A stretch of DNA of 64,000 nt from Zymoseptoria tritici IPO323. Taxonomy: Eukaryota > Ascomycota > Dothideomycetes > Mycosphaerellales > Mycosphaerellaceae. The stretch's first letter is position 1; every line of letters begins with the position of its first letter. The notes beneath the pieces were generated by a model, which was not told where the DNA came from, did not search any database, and worked only from the letters and a program-made list of their open reading frames with translations. The stretch spans positions 310,001-374,000 of the forward strand of contig NC_018207.1 of the NCBI RefSeq assembly GCF_000219625.1, written 5' to 3'. Shown here piece by piece: positions 21,772 to 33,478 of the stretch. A program made the translations under genes and the position numbers.

Positions 21772-23171
21772 TGAGTTTTTTCGCTTTCAAGGAAGGCTAC
21801 CGACCACGACCGACTTCGTCCTGATGAAAAGCGGGACATCGAAGCAGAAAAGTGATCCGCACGTCCGGACGATTGCTCAGATAACGAATGGGGGATTTAC
21901 ACGCCAGTAGCGTACAACCTACCAGGAGGTTCAAAGGCCGCGGGGCGTCGAGTCAAACAAGCGATCAGAGACAGCTGCCGATCAGGACGAGAAGCTATAA
22001 GATTTTCAGCACGCAAAGCCCTTTTGCGACTGGAGTCCATGGATGCGACCTACTTCGGCCTTGGACAAATCGAGGAGCGACTGCAACCGCAAGACTCAAG
22101 CGCAAGGAAGCTCTGCTTCGGATGATTGTTCAAGGGCGCCTTATACAATCATCGGGGAGTGCTCTCTCAGTTGAATTACGGCCAGCAAACTTCTGCCGAC
22201 TTCCCCTCAATACAGGCAAGCAACACATCGATCAGGCGTTCTGCAGATATTAATCAAAGTGATCGTTGGGCAGAGTGTTTCGGATTGCTGGTTGTGCGGA
22301 TTGCAATGTCGATCTGCTCGATTCGGAGAGGTAGTTCTGCAGGCGCCTGAAAGGTTGTATGGAGATGCTTTCTGGTTTTTATCCTCGTACGGATCGTGTG
22401 AAATGAATTGCTGTGTCGGTAGAAAATCGAGGACAATGGAGATTAAGGCACGGCATAATTCTCGAGGCTTTGAGAGATCATCGGCCGTGGTCTCCACGTG
22501 TTACACCCATCCATCTTTCGTCTTTCTCTCAGCCGAGAGTACCGCATACCTTCCGACTCCGTCCATGGATCGACACCACACACTACCCTCACACCGAGGC
22601 AAGCCGCAAAGCACATGGCAACTGCCCAAGACGCCGATCGACATCGTTCCCAACCCTTGCACACACGACATCCCCATACACTGCAACCTCCGACATGAAG
22701 TCGAACCTAACTCCACAAACCGGCGCCACGCGCTAGAATGGCTCCAGCTCAAGCCAATCAGCCGTGGGCCAAGATCGCCCAAATAGGAAGGAGCTTTGCA
22801 AAAAGTCTTGGTACCTACCACTTCTGCGACAGCATGCTTGGCGCACGAGACCCCTATCACTTGGCTGCATATCGCAATACTGTTTCTATTCTCCGCAGAC
22901 CTGCGTCGGGCTTTTCTCACCACTCCATTGGTATTCGGCCATCGTGTCGTCCAGAGCCAAGAACAGAAGATGGCGGAGTAGGCAGTAGCTCACGAGCTAC
23001 TCATGCTGTCACTTGCCTATTGCATCAAGCTCGCGATTACTGACAGCTTTGAGATGGCGGAATGTCGAGAGAGAAGTATGCCTATATCTGCAGGCCGTCC
23101 ACGCAGCAGTGGAGAAGGTCGACTCGCTCCATTCTCCCTACATTCTATCTCTGTGCATTTCTTAGCCCATC
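21772..23171. other. Intergenic region upstream of fungalysin
   Basis: No supported gene. Short frames (for example plus strand 22565-22786) lack start context, splicing or recognisable motifs. Confidence 0.5.
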
Positions 23172-25217
23172 ATGCGTGGCAGTCAACTTGCCTCCTGGGC
23201 AGCTCTCATCACTGCGGCATATGCCCATCCTCATCACGACGCAGTTCGCCATTCTTCAAATCCTCTTCAAGCACGACAGCTAGCCAGTGGCGACGCTCTG
23301 GAGAACTTTCGTCCTCGCCAACGCTCTGCATACGTCGAGGCCGCTGCGTTAGAGGGCGACGTCGAAGCCGCAGCATCATCCGAGGAGTCAGATGAGGCAC
23401 GCGGACTGCCTCGCTACGTTCGAGCAGCTACTCGCTTCGTTGAGAGGACATTCCCGGATGCTGAGTTCCGTGAAGTTGGCGACCACTATGTCAGTGGTAG
23501 CGGTATCGGGCATGTCTACTTCAAGCAGACGATCTTTGGATACGACATTGACGATGCCGACTTCAACGTCAACGTATGTCTTGACCTATCGGAGCAGTTT
23601 CAATGTGGCTGACATCTCTCCAGGTCAACGAGGACGGCAGCATCTTCTCCTACGGCAATTCTTTCTACACGGGAGTTCTGCCATCATCCGCTCCCGCGGT
23701 CCCGCAACTCCTGGAGCCCACCGAGGTTGTCTCCAGTGTAGCCCGTACTCTGGCTCTTCCCATCGACCCTGCTCAAGCCGAGATCGTGGAAGAGGAGACC
23801 GCCGCCTTCAGAGTGGAGGGCCTGTCGAATGTCGAGTCCGCACCGAAAGGTCAGCTCGTCTACTACCGCAACGGCGACAATGAACTTGTGCCAGCATGGC
23901 GCTTGGAGACGGACGTCACCGACAATTGGTTGACCACTTACCAACAAGCCGATGGATCGAACCAGATCCTGGCCGTGACTGACTACGTCTCTGATGCATC
24001 CTATGAAGTCTTGTAAGCGAGCAGTTCTTGAACACTCCTCCACAGTCATACTGACATATGAACGCAGTCCATGGCCAATCAACGACCCAGTCGGCAACAA
24101 ACAGAAGGTCGAGCGCAATCCCGAAGACAAACAGTCCAGCCCCCGCGGCTGGCACGACGACGGCGTGCGAAAAACTACAACGACCGCCGGCAACAACGGC
24201 ATCGCCCAGTCCAACACCGACGGCGACGCAGTGTACCTCACCGAGCCTCGCCCGCAGAGCGCCTCGCTCGACTTCCGCGCTCCCTTCGACCCAGCCCTCG
24301 AGCCCGCCGAGTACATCAACGCTTCCGTCATCCAACTCTTCTACACCTCCAACAGATACCACGACCTCCTCTACACCCTCGGCTTCAACGAAGAAGCCGG
24401 CAACTTCCAAACCTCCAACTTCGGCCGCGGCGGTCAGGGCGGCGACTCCGTCATTCTCAATACCCAAGACGGCAGCGGACTCAACAACGCCAACTTCGCC
24501 ACCCCTCCTGATGGCGCTCAAGGTCGCATGCGCATGTACGTCTTCAACCAGTCCACTCCCAACCGCGACTCCTCCTTCGAAGCCGGCATCGTCATCCACG
24601 AGTACACCCACGGTCTCTCCAACCGACTCACCGGCGGCCCGCTCAACTCCCGCTGCTTATCCGTGCTCGAATCCGGGGGTATGGGCGAAGGCTGGTCCGA
24701 CTTCTTCGCCACATCCATCCGCGTCAAAAACTCCGACAAGAGGACCGTCGACTACCCGATCGGCGACTATGCGTTCAACGACCCCAAAGGGATCCGGGCG
24801 TACGTCTACTCCACCAGCTTGACGACCAATCCGTACACCTACTCCTCTCTCAACACCCTCACTCGCGTCCACCAGTTCGGAACGGTGTGGTGTTCGACGC
24901 TGTATGAAGTGCTGTGGAATCTCATCGATAGCCGTGGTAACACGCCCAAGCAGACGCCGACTCTGACTGGAAGAGGCATCCCGACTGATGGGAAGTACTT
25001 GGCGATGAAGTTGGTGCAGGATGGGATGGCGTTGCAGCCTTGCAATCCGACGTTCTTGCAGGCGAGAGATGCTATTTTGGACGCGGAGAGGGCGTTGACG
25101 AAGGGGAAGTATAGGTGTGAGTTGTGGAAGGGTTTCGCGAAGAGAGGGTTGGGTGAGGATGCGAAGAGAGTGGGGAGTGTGTATACTGATGGGTTTAAGG
25201 TTCCGAGGGGTTGTTAG
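23172..25217 (+). CDS. Fungalysin, secreted metalloprotease (M36)
   Basis: Extracellular zinc endopeptidase made as a preproprotein. Exons 23172-23573, 23624-24012 and 24068-25217 give 646 residues. The introns of 50 and 55 nt have GTATGT and GTAAGC donors, GCTGAC and ACTGAC branch points, and AG ends. There is a signal peptide (about residues 1-18), then an FTP-type propeptide through about residue 250 ([28 protein letters not shown]). The catalytic domain has the zinc and catalytic motif [14 protein letters not shown] (HEYTH at 441-445), with the third ligand Glu in [10 protein letters not shown] (about residue 471). Length and all key residues match active family members. It degrades structural or host proteins outside the cell (family knowledge). 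Confidence 0.95.
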
Positions 25218-25445
25218 AGGGAGGCGGTGCTGAGTCTGTGTATTGAGCGTGAAGATGTCTCGCAAAAGCTTGACGCCATGATCAAGTGCCTTGCATTCAC
25301 TCCATGATAGCGCTTGCCTCTCCTGCGTGTCGTGCATGCTTCAGATCCTTCATGGTCGAGAAACAGTCAGCCATTGCCATCCTGTGCTCCCGAGTAGGAG
25401 TATACAATCACACTTGCAGTGGCACATCAGTGACGAGCCGCTGAC

Positions 25446-25472
25446 GTTGTTGTTGTTGTTATCGTTGTTGTT
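25446..25472 (+). repeat. (GTT)n microsatellite
   Basis: Five GTT units, an ATC interruption and three more GTT units in non-coding DNA downstream of the fungalysin gene. Confidence 0.85.
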
Positions 25473-25745
25473 GGAGAGAACTGGACTGCTGCCGGTCCTC
25501 AACCGGCCTCCTTGATGACTATTGTGGGATTGACAAGGCGCTGGCGGTGCGAAGCCGCTGGTGGATGGCAGAGGTGATCAAGAGCGCGGTGCTGGTATAT
25601 CGTCAACGAAGCGAGGACGACGCGACGGTGTGGTGTGATCGACGGCATCGCTGTACGGAGGTGGTGGGGTTTGGCTTTGCTGCCTGTGCGTTGGTGGCGT
25701 GTAGAAGACGTCTTGGGAAGATATCACAGTGACACAACCTTGGAG

Positions 25746-25784
25746 GCCTGCGTACTTGATGTTAAGCCTGCGTACTTGATTTAA
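25746..25784 (+). repeat. 20-bp tandem direct repeat
   Basis: GCCTGCGTACTTGAT followed by TTAA occurs twice in tandem (second copy one base shorter). No gene overlaps it. Confidence 0.75.
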
Positions 25785-25939
25785 GACTCTTCTCTCCCAT
25801 AGCGAACACCACCGTTCCTGTAATTGATCAGTGTGTCGAGCTCATATGTCTCAACTGAGCAGCATAGTCCATCGAACTGCGATGAGAGCAGTATTCGAGC
25901 GACAGTCCTTTCCCCGTCGGCAACGTGGAACACATATCA

Positions 25940-26494
25940 TCATGCGGCGGTCAAACGGCGCGACCACACTGAACCACTGCTGTAACACTCAAAGTCCAGA
26001 ATCAAGAAGATTGGTCTGCGGTCGAGCATGCTTGCCGGGCCGTCACCCAAGAAGATTCCTATTCGATTTGGACTTCCTGCCTCGGAGCATCGAAGGACAC
26101 GAGACGGCGAAACGATGACGGAGTTGTCGTTGTTGGCTTCCGGGCGGGGGTATGGGATCTGGCTGATCGAGTAGACGGATGCTTGATGTGGGTTGACGAT
26201 GCGTAGGTAGAGTAGATCACAACCACCTATACCTCCCGGTCCTCGTCTCCTGTCCGTGGGATCCTTCACCTCCAGAGCGAACGCCACCATTCCCATATCT
26301 GATCGATCTTTCAACCCGACTTCTTCCAATTTGGCGGCATAGTCCCTCTCATCGAGCGAGAGAGTAGACGGAGAGCGGCCGCGCGCCTCGCACAGGGCAA
26401 CGCCAGGCTCTTCCACCCAACGGATCGCCACTCCGCCGTCCTCCTCGTCGTCGTGTTGGATGTTGTGACTACCAGGTCCAAGTGAAAGCGGCAT
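25940..26494 (-). CDS. Hypothetical orphan protein (184 aa)
   Basis: Open frame from an ATG at 26494 to a TGA at 25940-25942. The N-terminal ~100 residues look protein-like: acidic start (QHDDEEDGGVAIRWVEE), then LDERDYAAKLEEVGLKDRS, MGMVAFALEVKDPT and GGCDLLYLRIVNPHQ. The segment around DYAAKLEEV...VAFALEVKD recurs in damaged form upstream (about 26740-26885) and downstream (about 25745-25870). That suggests a repeated orphan gene of which this is the most intact copy. No known domain. The C-terminal third is less convincing and could include an unseen intron. Confidence 0.4.
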   Translation of the reverse strand: MPLSLGPGSHNIQHDDEEDGGVAIRWVEEPGVALCEARGRSPSTLSLDERDYAAKLEEVGLKDRSDMGMVAFALEVKDPTDRRRGPGGIGGCDLLYLRIVNPHQASVYSISQIPYPRPEANNDNSVIVSPSRVLRCSEAGSPNRIGIFLGDGPASMLDRRPIFLILDFECYSSGSVWSRRLTAA

Positions 26495-29400
26495 TCATGC
26501 AGGTATATGTAATATCTCGTCGCCGCTCAGCTGCGCAAATGGCTATATCAATTAGCACTTGTTGAGGATCCAGAGCACACTTCGACAAGCACATTTCGCA
26601 ACCGGAAAGACGAGCTCAGAGTCACTCGGCAGAACGAGATCCGCAATCAGACGACCTGGAGGAGCGACATGCTCGAAGGGTGGCGGCGGAGCCGAAGAGA
26701 GACCGACTTTCGTGAAGCCCAAGTTGTCGAGAGCCGTGTCTAGAAAGTTGGTCAGTAAATAACACGTGAAGTCTTTCACCCTCAGAGCGAACACGGCCAT
26801 TCCTCACATCGACAGCCGGTTCCTAGGGACGTTGTACAATTCGTGGGTATAGTCGGCGATGACCCGTCGGAGAGGCATTGGATGGGAAAGAGGGCATCGT
26901 TGTCGAAGCTGTACGTCTCTCACACTGCCGTGTGTATTGACGTACCGTCAGCTTTCATACTACACACTTCACCACCATTCTTCCAGAACCGTCAATGCTC
27001 ATCTCAACGAACCGAAATTGCAGACAAGTGTCCACTCCATCGATAACAATCGTCACAACTCCTCGGCATTCGACGACATTGCTGGACAGCGCTGACACCG
27101 TGATCTATCCGCTCCATCATCAAATGTTTCGGCCCGTAAATCTCGAGTCTCGCCCTCCCGGGTCATGATCACAAAACTAGCATCCCCCGTCCGGCTGACT
27201 TGCCTCGCCCCATCCCTCCGGAAACAAAAGAGTCAGTGCTTCAACAAAGTCAGCCGGGAAACTTTTGCTTCGAAACGTGTGAGTCCGAGAATTCCGCCGT
27301 CTCGCGTCTTTCCCCGCTGATGATTTGGTCGGGTTGGACCTTGATGTCGAGATCGACCTTGTGCCTTGCGACGGACATTTCGGGAATATGTTGATTGATG
27401 AGAGGTCATCAGTAGGATAAGTTCTCTGCTTGACACGGACTGGGTTTCTTGCTTTCTTTAGTCCTGTTGTTTCGTGCTTGGTGTTCTGGTTCGCTGAATA
27501 TGAATCCGAACGAAGAAGCAGAGAAAGAAGACCACCACCTTCCCGGCCCCAAAGTACACTTCCCTCTAACTTCCGGCACGTTCTCCCCATCGAGGATGAT
27601 GCCGGCGGAACGACAAGGCGGAATAATGCCAGCAGCTCTTCGTGTCATGTCGTCTCGAGAAGCAAGGTCACCCATGGCATAAACCAACGGCACGACTCGG
27701 TAGGGCTGTCATCTGCTGAGGTGAGGTGACTCGAGGCGAGAGTGAGACCGAGGCGATTGCATCTTTCACATGATGGGAAGGCGTTCTTGGGTGTTCCTTG
27801 CCATGATGGGGGAACGTGGACATGCCAGGCCGGGAGGTTGGGGTGCAGGTACGATGGACTTTTCCTGCAGAGCCGAGTTGAGTTGAGCACGGATTCAAGT
27901 AGGAGAGATGCGATGCTTGACTCCTGCGGCGATGCAGTATTCGAGGAGGTGATGAAATCGCCGAGTATTCCACCGAGTGATTCTGGATCTGAATCCTTCT
28001 CAGTCAGTGCAAACCCGGTGGTGTTGAGTAATGCCCGTAACACCGTTCATGGAACATCCATCCGAGAATCACATGTCTTGAAACACATATTGGGGCCGAA
28101 TGTCAAAGCGGAGTATGCGAAGCAAGGTAGTGTCTGCCAATTGCCAAAACCAGTCCTGACTATTGCGGCATGCATTCCGCCGGACTTGAGGATGTGAAGG
28201 CTGAACTCCACTTGAGTATCGAACAGTCGTGCAAGGCCGCTCTCATATCAAGGATCGGTGGTCGAGATATGGGAGTCTACTTCCGTAAGGAAAGTCTTGG
28301 CGTGAAGCTTCTTGACTCGTGATGTTCCAGGTACGATCTGCCGGAAGAAGAGTTGTTTTTCTCGGCAGAACGAGGAAGGTAGAACGATGAGGCTCAGAAG
28401 TCAGCCGAGAGTCCGAGACGAGGGAGTAAAGGACACTTTGCCGGAGAATGGTCGCTTGGCGGCATTTGCAAGTCTTGATACTTGACAGGCTTTGTCGCAC
28501 CAAGATGGCGTGGTGAAGTCTCTCCCTTGTGGATCGTGATCCGTCAGGCTGCGGCGGAGAGGGTGATGCCGTCGTTGCAGACTCGCAGGGGAGGACCTGT
28601 GCAGGGCATCTGCAAGTCGACAGGGTATGCACAAACCCTCGAGGTCAGAATAGATTCTGGGAAGTCTTTCTCCGCGGGAAGGTCAGACGATGACAAGAAC
28701 AGCACTGTTTGCGCAATGTCTCCGCGGGTTTTTGTTCAGGAGGCCGACGTTCAACGACTGCGAGTGTTCGGTAGATACGGCACTCTGCTCGACGAAGACA
28801 CACTCGAGTCAAGAATGTTTCAATGGCACCGATGAAGAACCGTGGATGTCTGTCGCTGGCGTGGGTGTGGTTGAAAATAGTTCTTCCTTCCGCCGCCGAA
28901 ACAACGAAGCCGCACAAGGGAAAAAGCTTCTGGAAAACTTCTAGCGTGGAATGCTTGTGTTTCGGTCCGCTCGGTGATGAGAAAAGTCCGTGACACTGAC
29001 GTGAGGCTGGTGAGATTTTGAGATGAAGTGGATCTTTGCATTGCCGGGGAGCGGGAATCGAGATCCTTGTCCCTGGCAATGGAAGAAGTTTGACGGGCAG
29101 AACATGACATGTTGTTCCGTGTGTTCGTTCGGAGGCGGCTGTTCAGTACCACCGAGATCTCGGGCCATCCGATGTGAGGTGAGTGAGAGATGCAGGGAGT
29201 GTGATGGCGCGACATGTCTGTCCACGGCACAATGTTTCGGCAGAGCTCTGCAAAGAGTGGTACTGTGTGCAATGTAGTAGTATCTCCAGTACCACAAAAA
29301 TGCGACGAGAAGAGAGTCAGCCGAGCAGGCACCGTTTGCTAAGTCGAAACTTTCCCAGCAAAGGCAAGTGCACTGCACTGCACACGGCGATGCGAGCTCG

Positions 29401-31249
29401 GTGGAGCCTCGCCGGACAATGGCTGGCTGAAGGATGAACCACGATCATCGCATCGTGCCACTACGGAGTCGGAAGCTGCGTGTTTCCTGCTTCCGTCGTG
29501 CATGGGAGTGCATTTCCCTTGTGCGGTCCCACGCCATGGCTGATCGTCGGTGGACAACGATGGTGAGGTGATCGGTAGACAAGGGATGGGATGCATACAA
29601 AGAGGTGTCATGACGCTGAATAATGCAATCACGTGTTGAATGTTAATCAAGATGACGAACCTGGAACCAAGCTGGCGGAACGATGGGAGGATTCTCCAAG
29701 GAATGCTTCTCTTCCATTGCTTCTCGTCGTTTTCCATGGTCGTTCTGGAAGGAATCGAAGGTCGGACGGAAGGCCAATCATCGAGCTAGTTCTGACGGGA
29801 GGCGTCGGCAATGCTGGACTAGTGCAGTAGTGTGCTTTGTGTGTGAGTTGGAGGTGGTGCGTGCTGGTGGGGACTGTGGGACTGTGGCCCGTGAGACTGT
29901 GGGACCATGTCAAGGAAAATGAGAGTGTTTCGGTGTGGCCTTCTAGAAGACGGGGCCACGTCAAGAAGTGAGACGTTGAGTATCCGTACAACGATCAGTC
30001 GACGAGTCGCGTGCCTACCTTACTGCAGTAAATGAAAAAGTCGAGTCCTGGCTAGTCGATCGTATCATCAGCCGCATGATGAGGCATTTCTTCCCGTAGG
30101 GCGTATGCGCATGCGCGATGTAAGGTATGCACATGACTCTCTGCTGACTGGACTGCGTACATCACCGAGCGGGCGGTTACAACAAACAGGAGGGGGAGGT
30201 ACTTTCTACTTCTACTCCACACCACCGTCGACACACTGCAGCATTGAACGCTGGTCTGATCTGGAGCGTCTCCCTGTCTGCAGTCGCCTCTCATACATTC
30301 ATACATTACTTTGCTCTCTGCTTCCTCCTCTGCCATCAACTGCCGTTCTTAGTGAACAGGCCGACCAACCCCGGCAGACCGACGTCTTCTAGCAACCATC
30401 TAGTGACATTCATCCCAGCTTCCGTGCTGACCTGACCATGAGTCCATGACCTCGTCCTTATCCTTGACCTTGCTACCTTGACGGTTTGACCCACGCACGA
30501 TCCAGCACTAGCACGGTCAGACACTCAAACTAGCACTTTGCGCTCCAACTTCGGCGCGCCAAAACTGCCGTCTGTGCGACTCTCCAACTGCGACTGCGCC
30601 TACCAGTACCATCTGCGATCAACTGCACCGCACATTCCATTCTCTCCGCTCACGCAACACAACACAACACCTGTGACAAACAACTCCAACCGCATCTCCT
30701 CCCTACCGTCGATCCGACTCTACACGGGGACCGCGACTGCAACTGCGACTGCGACTGCAATCATCTTGCAGCCCCATCACACCACCGACATCGCGCCGAA
30801 CGCTCTTCGGACAACCACGACCAAATCCACCCTTGTCCACCGACGAACGCTGCTCCACCTCTGCACGCGCTGCACGACACCCGACTCCTCCACCACCACC
30901 ACCGCCGCCGCTTCCTGCACGACCGCCTCATCAATCCAGACCCGACCCGACGGACCGGCGGTCGATCAGACACGACCGTTTAGATTGAAAAAGCCCAGCC
31001 GGCAGCGCAAGTCCTCCAACGTCAATAAACGTCGAACCGCTCGCCCCACCTAGACCGACGGCCACGAGCCAAACAAAACTGCTCTCCTTCCTGGACACCG
31101 CCAAACGCCCCGGCTCGTCCTCCATTCCCGTGAGACGCTTCCGTCTCACTCACAAACTGGCGTCGTTCCGGCAGTGTTGGACTGCTGGCCTCTCTCATTG
31201 CGAGGCCGATCCCGTCGTCACCCAAAGAAAGAGCCTGTTTCGGAGCGTT
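26495..31249. other. 4.7-kb region without intact genes; leader of RGS gene
   Basis: At 26552-26885 there is a third, broken copy of the orphan unit (GMAVFALRVKDFT on the minus strand, with a stop just before it). From 27100 to about 30500 I see only short frames with no domain or splice structure. From about 30500 to 31249 the plus strand is CT- and CA-rich with short repeats (for example CTGCGA units near 30735). It looks like promoter and long 5' untranslated leader of the RGS gene. Confidence 0.5.
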
Positions 31250-32533
31250 ATGATTGTGCGAAAGAATACGTCGCCCATTTCCACCACCACCACCAACACC
31301 TCCTCCATATCCTCCACATCCTACGCATCCTACGCCTCCTCCCACACCTCCTACGGGTCTCGCTGCGACGCCGACGAAAAGAAGGGAGTCATGTCCTCGG
31401 ACGGCTCAATGGACCAGTCTCGCCCGCTGTCCGTGTCCATTCCAACAACAGTGGGCGCATATGGTCCGCCATACCCGCGGCGACCGAATTTGAGGGAGAT
31501 TCTCGCAAACACATCACCTCCACCGTGGACACTGGCCGCGTTCATGGCATATCTATCGAGCAATCACTGTTTAGAGACGCTGGAATTCACAATGGATGCT
31601 GGGAGATACAAGAAGCACTACGCAAAGATGATGTCGCGAGCCACAGACGGCGGAGACCCACCTGCGAAAGACCGAGAATACGTCGCTGCGCTGTGGCAGC
31701 GTCTGGTGGAAGCATACATCCAACCAAATGGTTCTCGTGAGGTGAACCTCCCATCCCAAGTCCGCGATCCCATCGTCAGCCTCAAAGCGACATCACATCC
31801 TCCTCCACCCGAAGCGCTCGACCCAGCCGTGGCCAAAATCTACGAGCTGATGGAAGAGTCCGTGCTAGTACCCTTTCTCAACTCCGTCTACCTCCAAACC
31901 GCTCATCCCGTACCGTCGTCATGGCCATATGCGGGAAATGCTTCGGACGAATCACTCAACAACAGTGCCAATCGCGACGAACACTCTCAATATGCCCGCC
32001 GCGCACGACCTTCACCTCCTCTCAATACCGCCGTACCACCTCATGGATATTCATATTCACCCGCCTCATCCGCGACATCAACATCCTCATCCATGGCCTC
32101 TGCATCACATTACTTCCGCAAATCCACCACTCCCATGTCCACGACCTCTTCCGCGCCTCCACCACGCTCGCGCTTCAGCGTCAAACTGGGCTCTCCCACA
32201 TCCTCCACCTCTTCACCGCGGACGAAACCTTCCATGGATGCCTTGGCTGCTTCGGACCACTACAGCAAACTTCATTCCAATACCACCTCCGCGACAAATA
32301 CCAGCAATAGTGGTAGCGCGCCCATGATGACGGATGATAGTGGGAACAGCACTGGCTCACCGACACACGACTCCCCAATGACACCGCCGATGAGTCCGCC
32401 TGGTTCCGGCGATAGCCCGAAGAGGGATTCGGGAATGTGGAAGAAACTGGGGAGGTTGAGTGGGATGAAGGTTGGGAGGAAGAAGAGTTTGAGCGGGTTG
32501 AAAGAGGAAGGTGGAGCGCCGAGGACGGTTTGA
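31250..32533 (+). CDS. RGS-domain regulator of G-protein signalling (RgsA-like)
   Basis: GTPase-activating protein for heterotrimeric G-alpha subunits, acting in the cytosol or at the plasma membrane. It is a single exon of 427 residues. A short Ser/Thr/Tyr-rich start is followed by the fungal RGS domain at about residues 80-215: LREILANTSPPPWTLAAFM, YLSSNHCLETLEFTMDA, YIQPNGSREVNLPSQVRDPI and IYELMEESVLVPFLNSVY. The C-terminal half is low-complexity Ser/Pro/Thr-rich and ends in a basic tail (KKLGRLSGMKVGRKKSLSGL). This architecture fits the A. nidulans RgsA group rather than FlbA (no DEP domain). I use the ATG at 31250. An in-frame GTG 40 codons earlier is not used. Confidence 0.85.
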   Translation: MIVRKNTSPISTTTTNTSSISSTSYASYASSHTSYGSRCDADEKKGVMSSDGSMDQSRPLSVSIPTTVGAYGPPYPRRPNLREILANTSPPPWTLAAFMAYLSSNHCLETLEFTMDAGRYKKHYAKMMSRATDGGDPPAKDREYVAALWQRLVEAYIQPNGSREVNLPSQVRDPIVSLKATSHPPPPEALDPAVAKIYELMEESVLVPFLNSVYLQTAHPVPSSWPYAGNASDESLNNSANRDEHSQYARRARPSPPLNTAVPPHGYSYSPASSATSTSSSMASASHYFRKSTTPMSTTSSAPPPRSRFSVKLGSPTSSTSSPRTKPSMDALAASDHYSKLHSNTTSATNTSNSGSAPMMTDDSGNSTGSPTHDSPMTPPMSPPGSGDSPKRDSGMWKKLGRLSGMKVGRKKSLSGLKEEGGAPRTV

Positions 32534-33433
32534 GAGGTGTTGGGACGTACGAGATTGAAATTGAAAGAATGATCCAGGCGATGGGTCTAAGCCATGGCAA
32601 CGCGAAAGATTGCAATGGCATCATCACAGGCCCTCCACAGAACCTTGAAGGATCTGGCATCACCAATTTCTGGTTATTGTCGACTTCGCAGATCCCGATA
32701 AAGGCCGGAGCCGCAACAGACTGAACGGAGTCCACGAGCACAGCAAGTCGCGTGCGCTGGAGTGCATGACAGCACTACTTTCGACATGACCAGGTCGACG
32801 AAGGCAGCTTTCTCGAGGAGAGCATGAAGAAGCTGAACGCAATGAGGCGACCATGAGACGGAACGCGCTGCGCAGTCCCATGGACTCAAGTCGAGCTGGG
32901 AAACTTGGGACGACATGGGATGGGAAGAACGAGACCTCAACACTCAAAATCTATGATATGATACCTCAATGCAACTTATCCTTCCGAGAGGAGGTCTTCG
33001 GACCTTCAACTTCAACACCTCATTTCGCTCCACCTTCCCTACTTGCTTGCTTCATCGCCGACCTCAATGGTCTAGACTCTTTCAACTTGCATGTCTCACT
33101 CTCCTACATCATTCATACATTTACATGCAGCTCGTTCGTCCGTCTCGCTTTGGGAAGATTTCTCCGAATTTTGTGCGAAAAAAAAAGAAATATCTTACTT
33201 ACTCCTAGTACTGGGGTTGGCTGTGCCGGTCGATTTATGCATGCATGCATGTCTCACATGGCTCAGCAAGCACGAGGAAGGCTGAAAGAATCCTTGCGAA
33301 GAGAGCGCGCCCAATTCCGTTTATACCTTGAGGGTTCTTGTCTGTTTTGCGTGAGGTTATGACGGCGTGACGGCGTGACTTGCGTGGCTTGGGTTGGGTT
33401 GGGTTCTGGGGTCTGGGGTCTGGGGTTTTGCCG

Positions 33434-33478
33434 TTGCGACCTTGCGACCTTGCGACCTTGCGACCTTGCGACCTTGCG
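33434..33478 (+). repeat. (TTGCGACC)5 minisatellite
   Basis: Five exact copies of an 8-bp unit plus five bases of a sixth, flanked by GACGGCGT, GGGTT and GGGGTCT direct repeats. Non-coding. Confidence 0.9.

Larger units (their letters stand above)
25218..25939. other. Non-coding 3' flank with decayed repeat copy 1
   Basis: After the fungalysin stop this holds a GTT microsatellite and a 20-bp direct repeat at 25746-25784. It also holds a degenerate copy (about 25745-25870, minus strand) of the DYAA...VFA coding motif also seen at 26265 and 26780. Confidence 0.5.

Noticed and set aside
27742..28197. 151-codon plus-strand frame
   Set aside because: Non-ATG start, no domain, no splice signals, and comparable frames exist on the other strand.
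30538..31053. 171-codon plus-strand frame before the RGS gene
   Set aside because: Starts with a non-ATG codon and is Thr/Arg/Pro low complexity arising from a CA/CT-rich leader; more likely 5' untranslated region.
31130..31249. GTG-started N-terminal extension of the RGS protein
   Set aside because: The added residues are not RGS-family-like, and a proper ATG is present at 31250.
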